From the NCBI GenBank assembly GCA_028455995.1, contig JABELC010000002.1, forward strand, positions 3,658,001-3,722,000: a stretch of DNA of 64,000 bases, in the 5' to 3' direction. The stretch comes from Scleromitrula shiraiana (lineage: Eukaryota > Ascomycota > Leotiomycetes > Helotiales > Sclerotiniaceae). This document shows, piece by piece, positions 49,044-61,970 of the stretch. A program made the position numbers and the translations under genes. The notes beneath the pieces were generated by a model. It did not search any database. It was not told the DNA's origin and saw nothing but the letters and a program-made list of their open reading frames with translations. The stretch's first letter is position 1, and every line of letters starts with the position of its first letter.

Positions 49044-51307
49044 TTACAGCATGAAAGCTGCGATACCAGCAACGGCAAGAGCACCGAAACCAGCATCAAC
49101 CTTCTTAGCAGCACCAGTGAACTGGGTGACACCAGAGGTGGTAGCAGTTCCTACTGAAACTGACGATTGTATGGTGGTTGGAGCTACTGGAGTTGTTTGG
49201 GCAACTGGTACGCTGCCTGCTGGGGTTGTAGCTGGTGCTGAAGGAGCCAATGGGGTTCCAACAGAAACGGAAGGCTTTGATACCTCAGTGGTTGGGACTG
49301 GGGCCAATGGAGTTCCAACAGAAACGGAAGGCTTTGAGACCTCAGTGGTTGGGACTGGGGCCAATGGAGTTCCAACAGAAACGGAAGGCTTTGAGACCTC
49401 AGTGGTTGGGACTGGGGCCAATGGAGTTCCAACAGAAACGGAAGGCTTTGAGACCTCAGTGGTTGGGACTGGGGCTGATGGAGTACCGACAGAAACGGAA
49501 GGCTTTGAGACCTCAGTGGTTGGGACTGGGGCTGATGGAGTACCGACGGAAACTGTAACGACTGGGATTGTAACTGTTCCTGGGGCAGTAACAGGATAAG
49601 TGGTAGTACCAATAGTGATTGTGGTTGGTGCAGGGACATAAGTAGTCAAGATGGAGATAGTGCTAGTCTTGGCAACTGGAACGGAGACAACAGTAGTTTG
49701 GGTGGCTTTAGTGGTTGATGGGGTTTGAATAACCTGTGTTGATGGTTGAATGATTGAAGTAGATGTTTGAACGCATGGGCAATTAGTAATGGTGAGAGTT
49801 GTAGCGCTTGAAACGGTGTATGTCTGGCTGTTTACAGTGATGGTAGTAGCAGAAGGACAATAGGTGGTGAGAGTTTGAACAGTCCTGGTGATAACGACAG
49901 AAGTAGCTGGAAGAGTGACTGTTGTGTTCTTTGTGACGACTGCGGTTGATGAACGGGTGATGGTTGAGTTTTGGTAAGATGGCACAGCAGGCTTGCTTGA
50001 TGGTGGTGCTGGTGGAGCAGAGATTGTGCTAAAAAAATCAACGGGTTAGCAATAATTCAAATGTTAGAATTGAAAAAGGATTTTGGGAAAGAATAAAAGA
50101 ATGAGATGCTTACCTGTTCTTTTGAGGAGGAACAACGACTGTAGTTGGCTTGGTTGGAGGAGCAGTGCTGCTTGATGGTGGTGCTGGTGGAGCAGAGATT
50201 GTGCTAAAAAATCAAAGGGTTAGCAATAATTCAAATGTTGGTATTGAAAAAGAATTTTGGGAAGGAATAAAAGAACAAGATGCTTACCTGTTCTTTTGAG
50301 GAGGAACAACGACTGTAGTTGGCTTGGTTGGAGGAGCAGTGCTGCTTGATGGAATGATAGTTGAAGTCTTAGTCTCTGGCTTGCTGTAGGTGCATGGGCA
50401 ATCTGTGATAGTCAAGGTTGTAGACCTGGTTACACTGTATGTCTTTGTTCCAATAGTGAAGGTAGTTGGAGTTGGGCAAACGGTGGTGAGAATGCTTGTA
50501 GTGTAAGTAGCCCATGTTATGTGCTCAGTGGTACTTGGCTTAACTGGCTTGGAAGAAACTGGTGCAGTGCCGCTGCTGCTTGGGACAGGGTGAGACTCGA
50601 CACTTGACTTTGAAGATGGAGCAGTTGGTACAGGATGAGTCCCAACACTGCTAGATGAGGATGGAGTTGGCTTGACATCACTGCTGCTAGAAACCTTTGA
50701 GGATGGGGTAACGGTAGAAAGAGTCTTTGGGACGGTAGTGGAGTAAGTGCATGGACTATGATTAAAGATTAGCGTGATGCTGCAGAATATCATCAAGATA
50801 TCAAACACTGGGGATATGCCAATCCATGAACCACCTCTCAATTCGATGACCAGAAATGATATTATCTAATATAGGATCAATCATCCAAGATTTTTGGTTG
50901 ATTGATGTTGAATCAGATAATAATATGACGTTCTGGTTGATGATTTGAAAGTGAGGATATCGAGACCAGGAGGCAGGTCATGAATTACCGCAAACCAAGT
51001 GAAGAAACACAAGAATATAACTTACCAATCAGTGATAGTCAAAGTTGTAGCTTTAGTGACTGTATATGTCTTTGATCCCATAGTAACTTGAGTAGGACTA
51101 GGGCAGACAGTTGTATAGATATCAGTGGTAAGAGTCTAAAGTTGACGTGAAACATAAAAAATTAGTTTACCGGAACATCAAACATAGATGAAGAATATTG
51201 ATATTGATGTTACTAACCGTATAAGCAATGCCAGTATCGTTGGACCACATGCCCTGTACGACAGCCATGAGCCCGAAGGCTGGGATGAGCGATTGGAAAG
51301 TCTTCAT
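49044..51307 (-). CDS. GPI-type Ser/Thr/Pro-rich cell wall protein with repeated TTLTITDCPC modules
   Basis: Five exons, read downwards: 51307-51218, 51135-51026, 50755-50288, 50203-50114, 50028-49044 (580 aa). A signal peptide (MKTFQSLIPAFGLMAVVQG) starts it. A module of the form LTTxCPxPTTxTIGTKTYTVTxxTTLTITDCPC occurs three times (about residues 31-70, in exon 3, and in exon 5), plus a fourth copy that lacks the cysteines. Such modules occur in fungal wall proteins related to Neurospora CCG-6/NCW proteins. Then come five 19-residue VSVGTPxAPVPTTEVSKPS repeats, a likely heavily O-glycosylated stalk. The C-terminus GFGALAVAGIAAFML is a GPI attachment signal. Exon 4 (90 nt) comes from a tandem duplication spanning an intron. 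Intron 2 is long (270 bp). Confidence 0.82.
49252..49536 (-). repeat. 57-bp coding minisatellite, five copies
   Basis: Five near-identical 57-bp units encode 19-residue PTS-rich repeats, with a partial sixth copy after 49536. Differences are few (S/L at one codon; GAT or GAG near the end of a unit). Units 2-4 are the most alike, which suggests recent copy-number change or conversion. Confidence 0.92.
49995..50343 (-). repeat. Tandem duplication of about 174 bp spanning an intron
   Basis: Copy 1 is 49995-50169 and copy 2 is 50170-50343. Each contains the end of one exon, a complete 84-85 bp intron with the same GTAAGC donor and TTTTTAG acceptor, and the start of the next exon. The exon parts are identical where compared, while the introns differ at roughly ten positions and by one base in length. 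The junction creates exon 4 in frame. Confidence 0.9.
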
Positions 51308-54300
51308 ATTTTTGGTGTATTTAATTGATTTTCTTGAACAACAATGGATGGTTGAGATAGGTAACGAAAGTGAAAAAGTGTAGTAAATTAGATATTATCT
51401 AAATGGAGAATAGAGAGAGATGGTAAGACAACGAGAACGAGTGTGTTGCTTTTGGTGATGATCTGGGGAAGAGAAAGAAAAAAAAGAGTTTGATGGAAGG
51501 GGGGGGAGGAAAGGTAGATATAAGTACTTAATTGGAAAGTAAATGCAGGTAGGGACGAATTGCATACATGAAGTACTCGTATACAACCATGAAAATATGA
51601 TAGTAGTAAGGTAAGGTTAGGGAAAACAACAATACTGGAAAATTTCTCAATTCTTAGTATAGTAAAGAGAGAATAAATAGAACTGACCAATCAAAGAAAT
51701 AAGAAGTTATGAATTTTTAAATTTCCAAGGTTTTTTTGAAGATGAATAATACAACAATAGGAAGAAACATAATAGGAAAGAACGATCTCCAAGTTCACCT
51801 CACCTCACTTCACTTCACTTCACTTCACTTGGTTTGGTTTGGTTTGGTTTGGTTCGATTTTCATTTTGAGTCGGTATGGTTGTTATCCCGCTCCCAAGCA
51901 TTGAATTCTTCAATTCGACTGGTTGAAACATAAAATAGTATTTACTATTTACCTCGTTGCCTCCACTAAGGCATGAGGATAAGCTTGACCTTCACTTTTT
52001 ATTAGGCTGATGTACCTACATTGGTATGATTTCTTACCTGAGCTACTTTTTTAAACTTTGTACTTATTCTTTAATACGAACCTTCAACTAGAAATGGGTG
52101 GTGTCTCTGGTGTCTCTGGTGTCTCCTCTTTTAGTTGCATCGAACCAGTCAAAAGGTACATAGTACGCCTACTAGGTAATGGGAGACCTGAATTCGGGAA
52201 CGTGTGAATGGAAGAGAAGGGAAGAGAAGGGAAAGGAATAACTTAGAAAAAAAAAATCTTACCTAGATATTCACACTAAAGTGGTATAGGTTGAGCATGT
52301 ATACTTAGAAACAGCTCAGTCGCTCCAATGATTGAACACTGTGGTGATTAGTAAAGAGTGAGTAGAATATCGGTCGGTATTAGATCATGGTTATCATTGT
52401 TCATGTTTCGTTCCACATCTATTTTCTGATACGAAGATAGAATACCATGTTATAATACGATGCAATACCTAGGTAGTTCGAAAGGGAGAAGATCGACTAA
52501 TAGTCTGATATCTCCGTAGATATCTAGTGATGTGGTAAGATAACAACCGTTTTCCGAATCGATTCCTTTTCTTGATTAGAATCATATGTACTAGATGCAT
52601 ACTGGTGATAGTATGTGAAGACTTTACTCCATAGAGTCTGATATCTAATTTCCACCCACTTCTAAAGGCTCTTTCCCCCGCTCCAATGTTGAGACGGAAT
52701 TCACTTATCGATGTTTATCGCACTTGCCAGGCAATGCCAGCCCACTTGTACAACTAGATCTTGCGTCATTGGTGATATTTTTGTGGAGTAAATGATGGTG
52801 ATATCTGTTCTCATCCGATTTTTCAACTTGAACACGAGATTGTCAAGAAATTTCGACTCACTTGTCTGAGTGCTATTCGAATGTACTAAATCACTAGACA
52901 TATGCTGTGTCGGTTGAATCCTCCATTTTAACTCGTCAACATCTTGTTGTGCAGCCTTTTTTTTTGGTACCTTTTGTTCTCCCGACCAATAGAGCAATCG
53001 AAAACTTATAAACTTATGCAGACATTGTAGACGTGCCCTGACTAGTTATCAACCAACACTTTTAGTGACTTGTCCGGTGTTATTTTGACAGAGATAATGA
53101 AGAAATGCATGTGAGCCACGGGCATGTTAATAATAAGCATTAAGAGCTTTTATAGTTGAGTTATTTTTGGGTATACTTCCCGCACACGAACCGTGTTCCT
53201 CTTTTGACTCCAGTTTTTGGTAGGGCACGGTCTATCGTGGCTATTAGCGGTGCGACTTGGCGATATAATTATGACTAAGTAATCGACAAATCAACTCTTT
53301 GAATGGGAAAAAGAAATTAAACATAACATTGATCTTCATCCGCCGTTGTACAATAAGGCCGGCCAAAAAGAGCTGATATCCGGTCTGTGTAGCATGTGGT
53401 GATGATGTGGTGATGATGTGGTGGTAAATGGTGGTAAATGGTGGTAAATGGTGGTTGAAAATTATTCCGTTTGTTGATTTTCGACAAGGTTTCTCCAGAG
53501 TTCCAACGGCATAACCACTTCACTTCACCCACCACACATCCCAACTTCCAAGGATCACAATACGAGAAAACGAAGAGACAACTTTCGCTCAAATTGAAAA
53601 TTCAAAAGATAGACTTATCACTAATGATTAAGCTGCATATGCCGAGTCCACCAATGATGTAAAAATGTCATCATTATTATCAAGGCGATGTCAATGCTCA
53701 CTCAAAGTTTGAGTGCTATTATTATTATTCCATTCATAAAAATTTACGAGATGATAAAATTTCAAAACTCAAAACTGATATCCGTGGGGACGGAGACGAA
53801 GGCGGGCCAAAACACAGACACAACGCTGCTGCATAGAACAAGACTAGAGATCAAAGGAAACAGATGTGCAGAAAACAAAAAGGTCGAGGTTGGGGTATTC
53901 AATTCTGAATACCTTATAAAGATGAGAAGACGAGGTCTTAGATAATTTGGTTTGGGTTATCAAAAAAAAAAAAAAAACATATTGAATCTCAAAGCTTGAA
54001 GCCTCTTTCCGTTTTAGAGCCGCACCGAGCCGCACCTTCCAAGAATGACATGATGTGAGGAAATCGATATTCCAAGTCCTCAGTCCTCAGCCCTCATCCG
54101 CAATACGATAGATCTTTTGGTAATCGATATCTATATTCAGAAGCAATTCATCTAAAAAGAATCCACAACTTCGGACCGAAATAACAATACAACATCAACG
54201 ATGATGGCGATTTTGGGAGAGTACTCTAGCTGGAAATTTCCTGTTACGGATGGAGCTTGCGATACGGACCCAGAGAAAGCCTTTCTGCATTCAACATAAC

Positions 54301-57300
54301 TGCCGCCGATTCACTATCATCGACCCGTTGCCAGCGAACTCATCTTTCTCTACAAATATGTTCCAAAGTACGAGGGCTATATGTATAGTGAATTGTTTTC
54401 CTCGTATTCGCAGAGACCTAACATAGTACAATACCTTCGTTCCAAAAACGGATGATATGACAAAAAAAGATTATCCAAGCATGAACAAGTTAACAAACAA
54501 ACGGATCGATTCTACTTACCATCGACTCCGACTTATGGATATAAATATCAACGCCATTCCTATGCATCTACCCAGAATACCTCAACCATACCACATCTTG
54601 GTGCTGCATATCTCGACATATACTTAGATCGATATCCTCAACATCTAGATCTCACCTAGGATGATACCAACATGTCTTCGAAGAAAGATATGGGTCTCAT
54701 TGTTTCTCAGAGATTTGTCAGAGATTTTTGTATTCTTCTTGTATACTAATAACTGCTTCTCTACCTGTGATATGTATACCATACAGCTGACGTTTAGAGT
54801 TGCGCAATCATAGTAGTAAGCTATTATGACCAAGCCGTCTACGTACCTACATAGTAGGAATCAAAAGATCTTTTACGTGGACATTATGGAGCTTTTATCA
54901 CTATGGAGGAATTTCCTTTCACCTCGACATCGATTTAGAATTCCAATTCCTTCGGTCCTTGGGTCTCAAATTCGCAAGTCACTATTGATTCTCTCAGCAA
55001 TCCAGAGTCCAGACCCTTCTCCAGATCTACATACCACTCACCATCTATCGACCATTGTTTTGAGGACCACAAAGCCACAATTATCCGGAGCCCTCCGAGT
55101 TTCCACGACAATTGTTGCATTACAAATATGTATTGACAATTATGTTCCTATGGATAAATTTTACGCAAGTCGCACAAAATGTGGTCCCACCTCCAAAAAG
55201 TTGGTGTGAAGAAATTTCTTCATTCCAGGCATTCAGGCATATATATATCTATTAAGCCGACAATACTCCAGGGCTCCAACTTTCACAGAAAAGATCGCCG
55301 ACTAGTCTGTTGGAGGTTTCCACTTCATTTCCACAATTTTGAGAAAACCTTTTCTTATTTTCTAGTCTCGTTTCGTTCGTCGCTCGTGGAATCATGGAGC
55401 TCACAACTTCTCTAACATAGAGAAAGAGTTTCAAGAGTTTTCAGTTCCCAATCTGGTCTGCATTGAGCGATCATCTAGGAATTACATAACCTCGGTATCT
55501 GCACACAAAAAATATTGACCATCATCGATCTCACGGTGCTCATCCCGTTGATTGACAGCTTACGAAATACACCGATAGTCGGAGTCAGCACGGCTCGTAT
55601 TTTGAAAGCCTATGAAACTACCGGTATTTGTTGCTAATATCTTACTCGAAAGTTCCCAAGATCTTTCCCTGACTGTGTGTTGTGAGCAATGTCATGCCAT
55701 TCTGGCATAATGAACCGCATAATATTGATACACATGCAAATATCCTCCATATTAAAGTTCTAAGGTTTTCTTGGGTCTTAATTCTCGATAGCTACTATAC
55801 CGATATGATATTTCTAATCATCACATTATCGTTTATCGATTTATCGATAAAAGATTTCGGAAACTCCTAGACCACAGCCTTAGGAGGGGTTATCCTTTCC
55901 CTTTCCCGGGGTTACCGGGGAAATTGTGATAGGCGTCCCAAGGTTTCATCGGCTACCCGCGGAATCAAAGAACCAGTGGTTTGGGCACCAATTTACCCTA
56001 AACACCGAAGCTCATCAGCTTATTCACAAATGGAAAAACTCTGCCACTTATAGTGGTTGAAGATCCCTCGGGACTTCCATTTTACTGATGATTTTTTTTT
56101 GGTTTTCATCTTGAGTAATTGAAGTTCTAGTTGAAAGTTTCACGACACATATCTTTGTATATTCGTTACACTAAATACATTAATCCGTGGCATACAGCAA
56201 CTCGAACCCAACATGTTTCTCAGCTATCGATATGGATGCACATGTGTTAACTTACTATGTCCTTGTATGGCAGACGGGTGTACCTGAATTACTGCAAGGG
56301 CAAGAAACCCCGAGTCTCATGTTCTTGACATACCGTCTGCGTGAAGCCTGCGGGATTTATCTGATTCGTGATATTTTGCCATGGCATGGCATTTTTTGCA
56401 TGCATAATGCATTGGTGTTGAATATTGTACTGTTGTACAACATTCAATATTTGCTCCTTTCCCCTCCAACCAATGATGTTTTTGAAGCAATTGATAACAA
56501 TTAACAAACAAGAACATGCTCATCAATTCACCTTGTGGCTGTATCAAGGTCACTATCCATGCTCATCGCGCCGGCCCATCCCCGACAGGAAGGAACAGAC
56601 CTGACGTTTTACGCAAAGACCTTTATAGAATCTAGAGCCTTCTTTCAGAGTTGAAAATGGATATCTAGCAACTTGTGTAACAAACCGGTGAAGCAAAAAT
56701 TTTGGCCCCTCCAAAAAAAATAAATTGATCTTCTCAGCGATTTGTTCGTTGTACGAATTACTGTGGTACACCACCAGGGTGATTGATTCGTTTGTTCCTC
56801 GTGAGCGAGGGTGAAGATGTCATGAAAGATCTGCAAGTAAAATCTGAAAGAGGAATTATGAGGCAAGGCCCAGAAAAGATGGAGCCTTTAGGACTCGTTT
56901 TGGTGTGTCTGCTGAGTTTTCCACATTCATATCAACGTTTTCAGATTGAGGGTACTGCAGTCAGTTATATTAACTTTTTCACGAATCTGATTTAACATGC
57001 ATTTGGGGGAAATACAAAATTTATCAAATGACTCGAACCAAAGTTCGATACATTGGAAAAAAAGATATGATTCAATATCATCGTTATTACTCGAACATTT
57101 GTATTCTCGATGAAACATTACCATGCAAGTGCAGTGGATTTCCAGAGTCTGACTCTTGAAATGTATTCATGTTTATTAGCCTCTCGGTATCTCCCCACCT
57201 TCATCAAGAAAAAACTGGTGTACTTGGCTTGCCCTACCCTCTGCAGGTACAAATGGAGCTTCGTTAAGGTTTATGTACGGAACTATTCCATCCAATCAAT

Positions 57301-58100
57301 AGTTGAGCGCAACAAGTACCTTTTCCACATAAGCTCCACAGCCTCTCCACTAGAGAAAACTCTTACATCAACTAATGTCAGGAACTTTCTACTTTGGGAT
57401 TAATTTCTTCGCCACGAATACCCTTGTCTTGGATGGCGTGTCTTCTCGAAGGGATTATAGCAATAAACGTAGTGATTATTGTGATCTAGGCAATGCAGCC
57501 TAGCTATTCAGCAACGTTCTGGATGCATTGAGTTCCTTGGGTTCCGATCGGGCTATCGTGTAATATCTCCACATATTTGATATGTTTTGGCAGCAACGGA
57601 ACAAATGCCCCAGATGGGTGTGTCTTCTTTCTTGGAAAGAAAACACGACTCCTACATCTGGAATATTTATATCTAGGTGACTTGCCCTCGATTACTCTTT
57701 TCTCCCCCCTCCTCACCACACACAATCATTCCTTTGATTCTATACATTTTCAAACGAGTTTTACTCATTCTCTTACTTGGTACTCATTCCTTTAGTACTA
57801 TCTATCACTTTCGATCTGTGATCGCTACTTGACTTTACAGTCCAACATACATCCAGCTACCTTTCGTCAACACACAGTAACAGCTTTCTGTCCGCGACAG
57901 CTCACTTGTCTCTACGACATTTCGATATTCGTTTTCAAGTAACAAATACATCATCTGAACCTTTCGGAAACATTCTTTCCAAAACTATTCGATCTTCATA
58001 TTTTTGCACAGCAAAAATCATCATTCTCGATCGACCAACTTGAAGTTAAACAAGCACATCAACAAAGCAAAATAACTTTCATCCACCAATCTTCATCAAG
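51308..58100. other. 6.8-kb region without a recognisable gene
   Basis: The left end is the wall protein's upstream region. TTCACTTCAC and GGTTTGGTTT repeats lie at 51805-51855, GGTGTCTCT copies at 52101-52125, and GGTAAATGGT copies at 53420-53457. Open frames at 52701-52997, 54826-55209, 56187-56504 and 57110-57403 are 85-130 codons long, but I recognise no domain in any of them. A G+C-rich patch (55870-55990) stands out. 57800-58100 is C/T- and A-rich, fitting the promoter and leader of the next gene. Confidence 0.5.
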
Positions 58101-58646
58101 ATGCAATTCTTAACCACCATCCTCGCCGCAGCAACCACGCTCGCAACCCTCGCCTCCGCAACCGGAACCGTCCACTTCGTCAACCAAGACTCCACCACCA
58201 GAACCCTTGTCTTCACCCCCAATGCCGGCTACGACAGCATCGACGATCTCGTCATCTCCGGGCTCGAAACAGCAAACCAATCGTTCCCTGCCGGTTGGAT
58301 CGGAAACTGGTACTCTGTTTCTGACGGCGCGGCTAATATCCCCGGTATGCTCGGTGAAGTCTCCTTTGACTCTTATTCCGGCTCTACCTTCTTCGATGTC
58401 TCGGCTATCGTCAACCCAAATGATGTTAATGGTGTTAAGGAGATCTTCCCCTTGAACTCCAACACACCTGTTTCTGGATGCCAGTCTTTCCCTTGCGCTA
58501 ATGCGTATAACAATTGGGATGACGTTGCTACCAAGGCCACCGATTCCGAGGAATTGGTTTGCTTGCTTGGTAACTTGAGCAGCGAGAAGAAGAGAAGTTT
58601 GAGATCGAGATTTTCGAGGGAGAATGTCGAGGGTGTCAAGGCTTAG
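58101..58646 (+). CDS. Small secreted protein (DNase1-annotated type)
   Basis: A single exon of 181 aa. MQFLTTILAAATTLATLASA is a signal peptide with probable cleavage before TGTVHF. The body has GTVHFVNQDSTTRTLVF, a GWIGNWYSV core and a SGCQSFPCANAYN segment. Few cysteines remain after cleavage. The tail is basic (SSEKKRSLRSRFSR) with a possible KR processing site. Similar proteins in related fungi carry the label 'dnase1 protein' as I recall, but I see no nuclease motif, so the activity is unproven. The ATG context CATCAAGATG and the long CA-rich leader fit an efficiently expressed gene. An extracellular role is inferred from the signal peptide only. Confidence 0.8.
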   Translation: MQFLTTILAAATTLATLASATGTVHFVNQDSTTRTLVFTPNAGYDSIDDLVISGLETANQSFPAGWIGNWYSVSDGAANIPGMLGEVSFDSYSGSTFFDVSAIVNPNDVNGVKEIFPLNSNTPVSGCQSFPCANAYNNWDDVATKATDSEELVCLLGNLSSEKKRSLRSRFSRENVEGVKA

Positions 58647-61600
58647 ATTTGATGATTCATCTTTTTGATGGTCGTCTTTTCTTTGCTTTGCACTTCCTTT
58701 CATTTTTCCTTACGCGCGAAAAATTCCTTCTCTCTTTCTTTCCGAGATAGATAGATGGATGAACTGGGAGACCAATCAATCAATCCATCAGCGCCGCCAA
58801 TGCGTGCCGCGATGGGTCTGTATTGTATGCGAATATCACGACTTTATGAACATCCCGGAACAACAAAAAAGGATATGGGTTTGGGTATAAAAGGTTTTGG
58901 GATCGGGATGGGTAGGGTGTTGGAATCTTTTGTATATTTCGATTCTTACTTTCGTTATATCTGGACTGTTCATAAAAAAAAAGAGTTCTTTCGTTCGATT
59001 CTTGGTGGATTTGTATGGGATGGTTTTGGGGAGGGTGGTTTGGTGATTTTTTTGAGATATCAGATAGATGGTGATATAACATACTTTACTTTGACTTTGA
59101 CTGTGTATTGTGTATTGTGACTTGATTTGATTGTGATGTGTAAAAATCAAAATTCTTGGTGATGTGTTTATTTCTTACTCTACATATATACATATTCATA
59201 CGTATTCCCAATCATGATCATTACCACCTACCTTTTCCTCTCTATCCCTCCTCTGCTTCAAAAAATAAAATACAATAAACAAACAAAACAAAATCAAACA
59301 CAGCAAAGCTACCCCACCTGTTCTCCCTCTTCCAAATTATCCCATTACAATTTTCATTTACACAATTTACACAAATCAAATCAAATCAAATCAAATCGGA
59401 TAAATATACATATATACGAGGACCTCGGTCTTTTACTCTAGCCCTCCCTCTGGTACTCACCTCACCTCACTCCACTCTTCTTTGGTTTGCATCATTGTAC
59501 CGGGTCCGAGTATACATACGACCTAACTTACCGCATACGCTAATATGCATACTATTGAGTGTGAGTACGGTGGCCTGTTTACATAAGAGCCGGTACATAA
59601 GAGCCTAGGTACATAAGAGCCTAGGCTTGAGAGGAGATCACGATATATAGTAGCTAGGCTCGAAGTATATAGTCGGTAGGCTGAGGTAGATGGGAGATAG
59701 ACTCGGTATGTATGTGGATATGTATAAGTATGGATGGTAGGTAAGTAGGCTGTGGTAGACTCGCTATGTAGATATGAATAGGTAGAGAGATGTAAATGGT
59801 AAGATGTGTGTGTACGATTCAGGGATGCGCATGAATCGTGTTTGTTTACTACCCTATCCACATACATATACTATTGGTTTTGCCTTAGTCAGAGATTTCG
59901 CCACATTATCTATTTACTACTCATTGTATGTGATGATGTGTGGGTGTTTACTTGCCCACTCACTCACTCACTCACTCACTCACTCCCTCCCTCCTAATTT
60001 CCACAATTGCTGGAATTTGTGTGGAATATAGTATACGCTTCTCTTAACTCTCAACTCTCATATTTCAACTCTCAACTCTCATCTCTGATTTCTGATCTCT
60101 CATCTCTGATCTCTGTAAGAAGTGACCATACCACCATACCAGCAATTGTATCCCTACGACCAAAATATCTACCCACAATCACTCACTCACCTACCTAACT
60201 AACCACCTCGAATCGAACCGAACTAATAAAATACATACATTACATATATATATATATATACCGATACTCGAATCGAATGGAGTGATTTGACGGAACTAGA
60301 CTAGAGGAAATGATGAGACGAGATTCGCACGATTACACCGAGATACCCACCCTGCTAGTGCCACTTAGCATCTAAGGCTGAAGCAAGAAATGCAAGATTG
60401 ATTGCTTTTCTAGCCTATGTTCTATACCCTTTTGAGAACAAGGGTATCCACTAGTGTATCCACTATATTATTTGTATTTTTATGTAAAAAAAACACTCTA
60501 AATGAACTATCTGGGTATACATTACGCTATACTTTACTATAACTTACTATACGATAACTTACCAGTAGAAAAGAAAGGAGAAAAGAAAGGAGAAAGGGAT
60601 GAAAGAGCGGAATAGCACCGAATAGATGGGACGGGATTACATAATCGGGATGGATTATATCGGAGTAACTCTCCGTTCTCTATTCTCGGTGGGCTAGGTT
60701 AGCTTAGGTTAGGTTGGTGAGGTTGATGAGGTTGAGTTGAGTTGAGTTGAGTTGAGTGCTGGTGAGTTAGTTGAGTTGAGTTCTGCCTGGTCGGGTTTTA
60801 AGGTATACATCTAGGTATTGGTTTATTGAGAGTTGTATTGGTCTAGATTAGGTTAGGCTAGGTTGGGAGGAAGAGAAGGGGAGGAAGAGAAGGGGAGGAA
60901 GAGAAGGGGAGGAAGAGAAGGGGAGGAAAGGAAAGGAAAGGAAGGGAGGGGAGGGGGATGATAGAGGGATGCTTGAATATTAATCAATAGGATAGGATAG
61001 GATAGAATAAAACAAAACAGCATAAGATATATCATACATACATACAAACAAAACAAATCCATACACCTACCTACATCAAGCAAGCAAACAAACACATCAT
61101 CACAAACCTCAAATTGCAATTAACACGACGACCGAGAAAACATCCATTGGTTTAATTCTACACATGTGTTATATCATTTATCCCCTTCTCTGTTCATGTA
61201 TTCCCATACTCACTCTAGATATCACTCTCATCTTCACTGTTTTTGTCACTTTTCTCTACTCCTGCCTGCTCTTGGCTTGATATACCTTTTTTCCTTCCTT
61301 GAGTCCTTGAGTCCTTGAGTCCTTGAGCCCAGCCTGTCTTTTCTTTGTTACTCTGTTTAAGTCTAAATTTCATACCACTATATACTACCATATACCACAC
61401 CATACCACACCATACCACAGCTAATCCACCTCCACCTCATCTCTCCCCCTTTTAAGCTTTCAAGCGCCGAGCCAAGCCGAGACGAGATGAGATGAGACGA
61501 GACGAGATGATTTTATAAACCGGTCGCGGAATAATATAGATGTATCGATCAACACAATAGTATTAGCATAGCATGTTTGTTATATTTTATATAATGTATG

Positions 61601-61970
61601 ATACGATATCATGCTCGACGGCGAGGAATATATATTAATCAGCCTATCCAAGTATTTAGCTCGTGAGTGCTGGGGATGTATGGAATGGATGGATGGATAG
61701 ATAGATGGATAGGTGGATGGATAGGTAGGTGGATAATCGATATTTATCTATTTGTTGTTTGGTATCATAGGCGGTGCAGTAAAGTAAAACTAGTTTTCTC
61801 TTTCGTCCAAAACTAAGTGATATGCTATGATATTATATGCTATGCTATGATATAGATAGATGCTCATCAGTGTCTACTCCACATGACACTCCATCACCTC
61901 ACGTCGTTTCATAACCCTTCTCATCATCGTTTACTCATCAATGCGCACGCACAACAACACCCCGTAAAAC
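58647..61970. other. 3.3-kb gene-free region
   Basis: No gene recognised. Contents: TCAAATCAAA repeats (about 59375-59395), three copies of ACATAAGAGCC (about 59580-59625), an ACTC array (59956-59985), CTCAACTCTCAT repeats (60045-60115), an alternating TA run (60245-60262), GTTGAGTTGAGTTGA (60730-60760) and a 14-bp purine repeat (60870-60930). The right end is the 3' flank of the next gene. Confidence 0.55.
60870..60930. repeat. Four copies of a 14-bp purine unit
   Basis: The unit AGGAAGAGAAGGGG is repeated tandemly, then degrades into AGGAA. It has the same length and purine/pyrimidine character as the array at 21801-22094, but a different sequence. Confidence 0.85.

Noticed and set aside
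49252..49536. CRISPR-like regular repeats
   Set aside because: The repeats are contiguous with no spacers, and they are coding.
49051..49599. Plus-strand frame with regular repeats opposite the wall protein
   Set aside because: The 57-bp repeat leaves several frames open; only the minus strand has a signal peptide, splicing and a GPI signal.
52701..52997. Minus-strand frame of 98 codons as a gene
   Set aside because: No recognisable domain, no splice context and no bias distinguish it from chance in this region.
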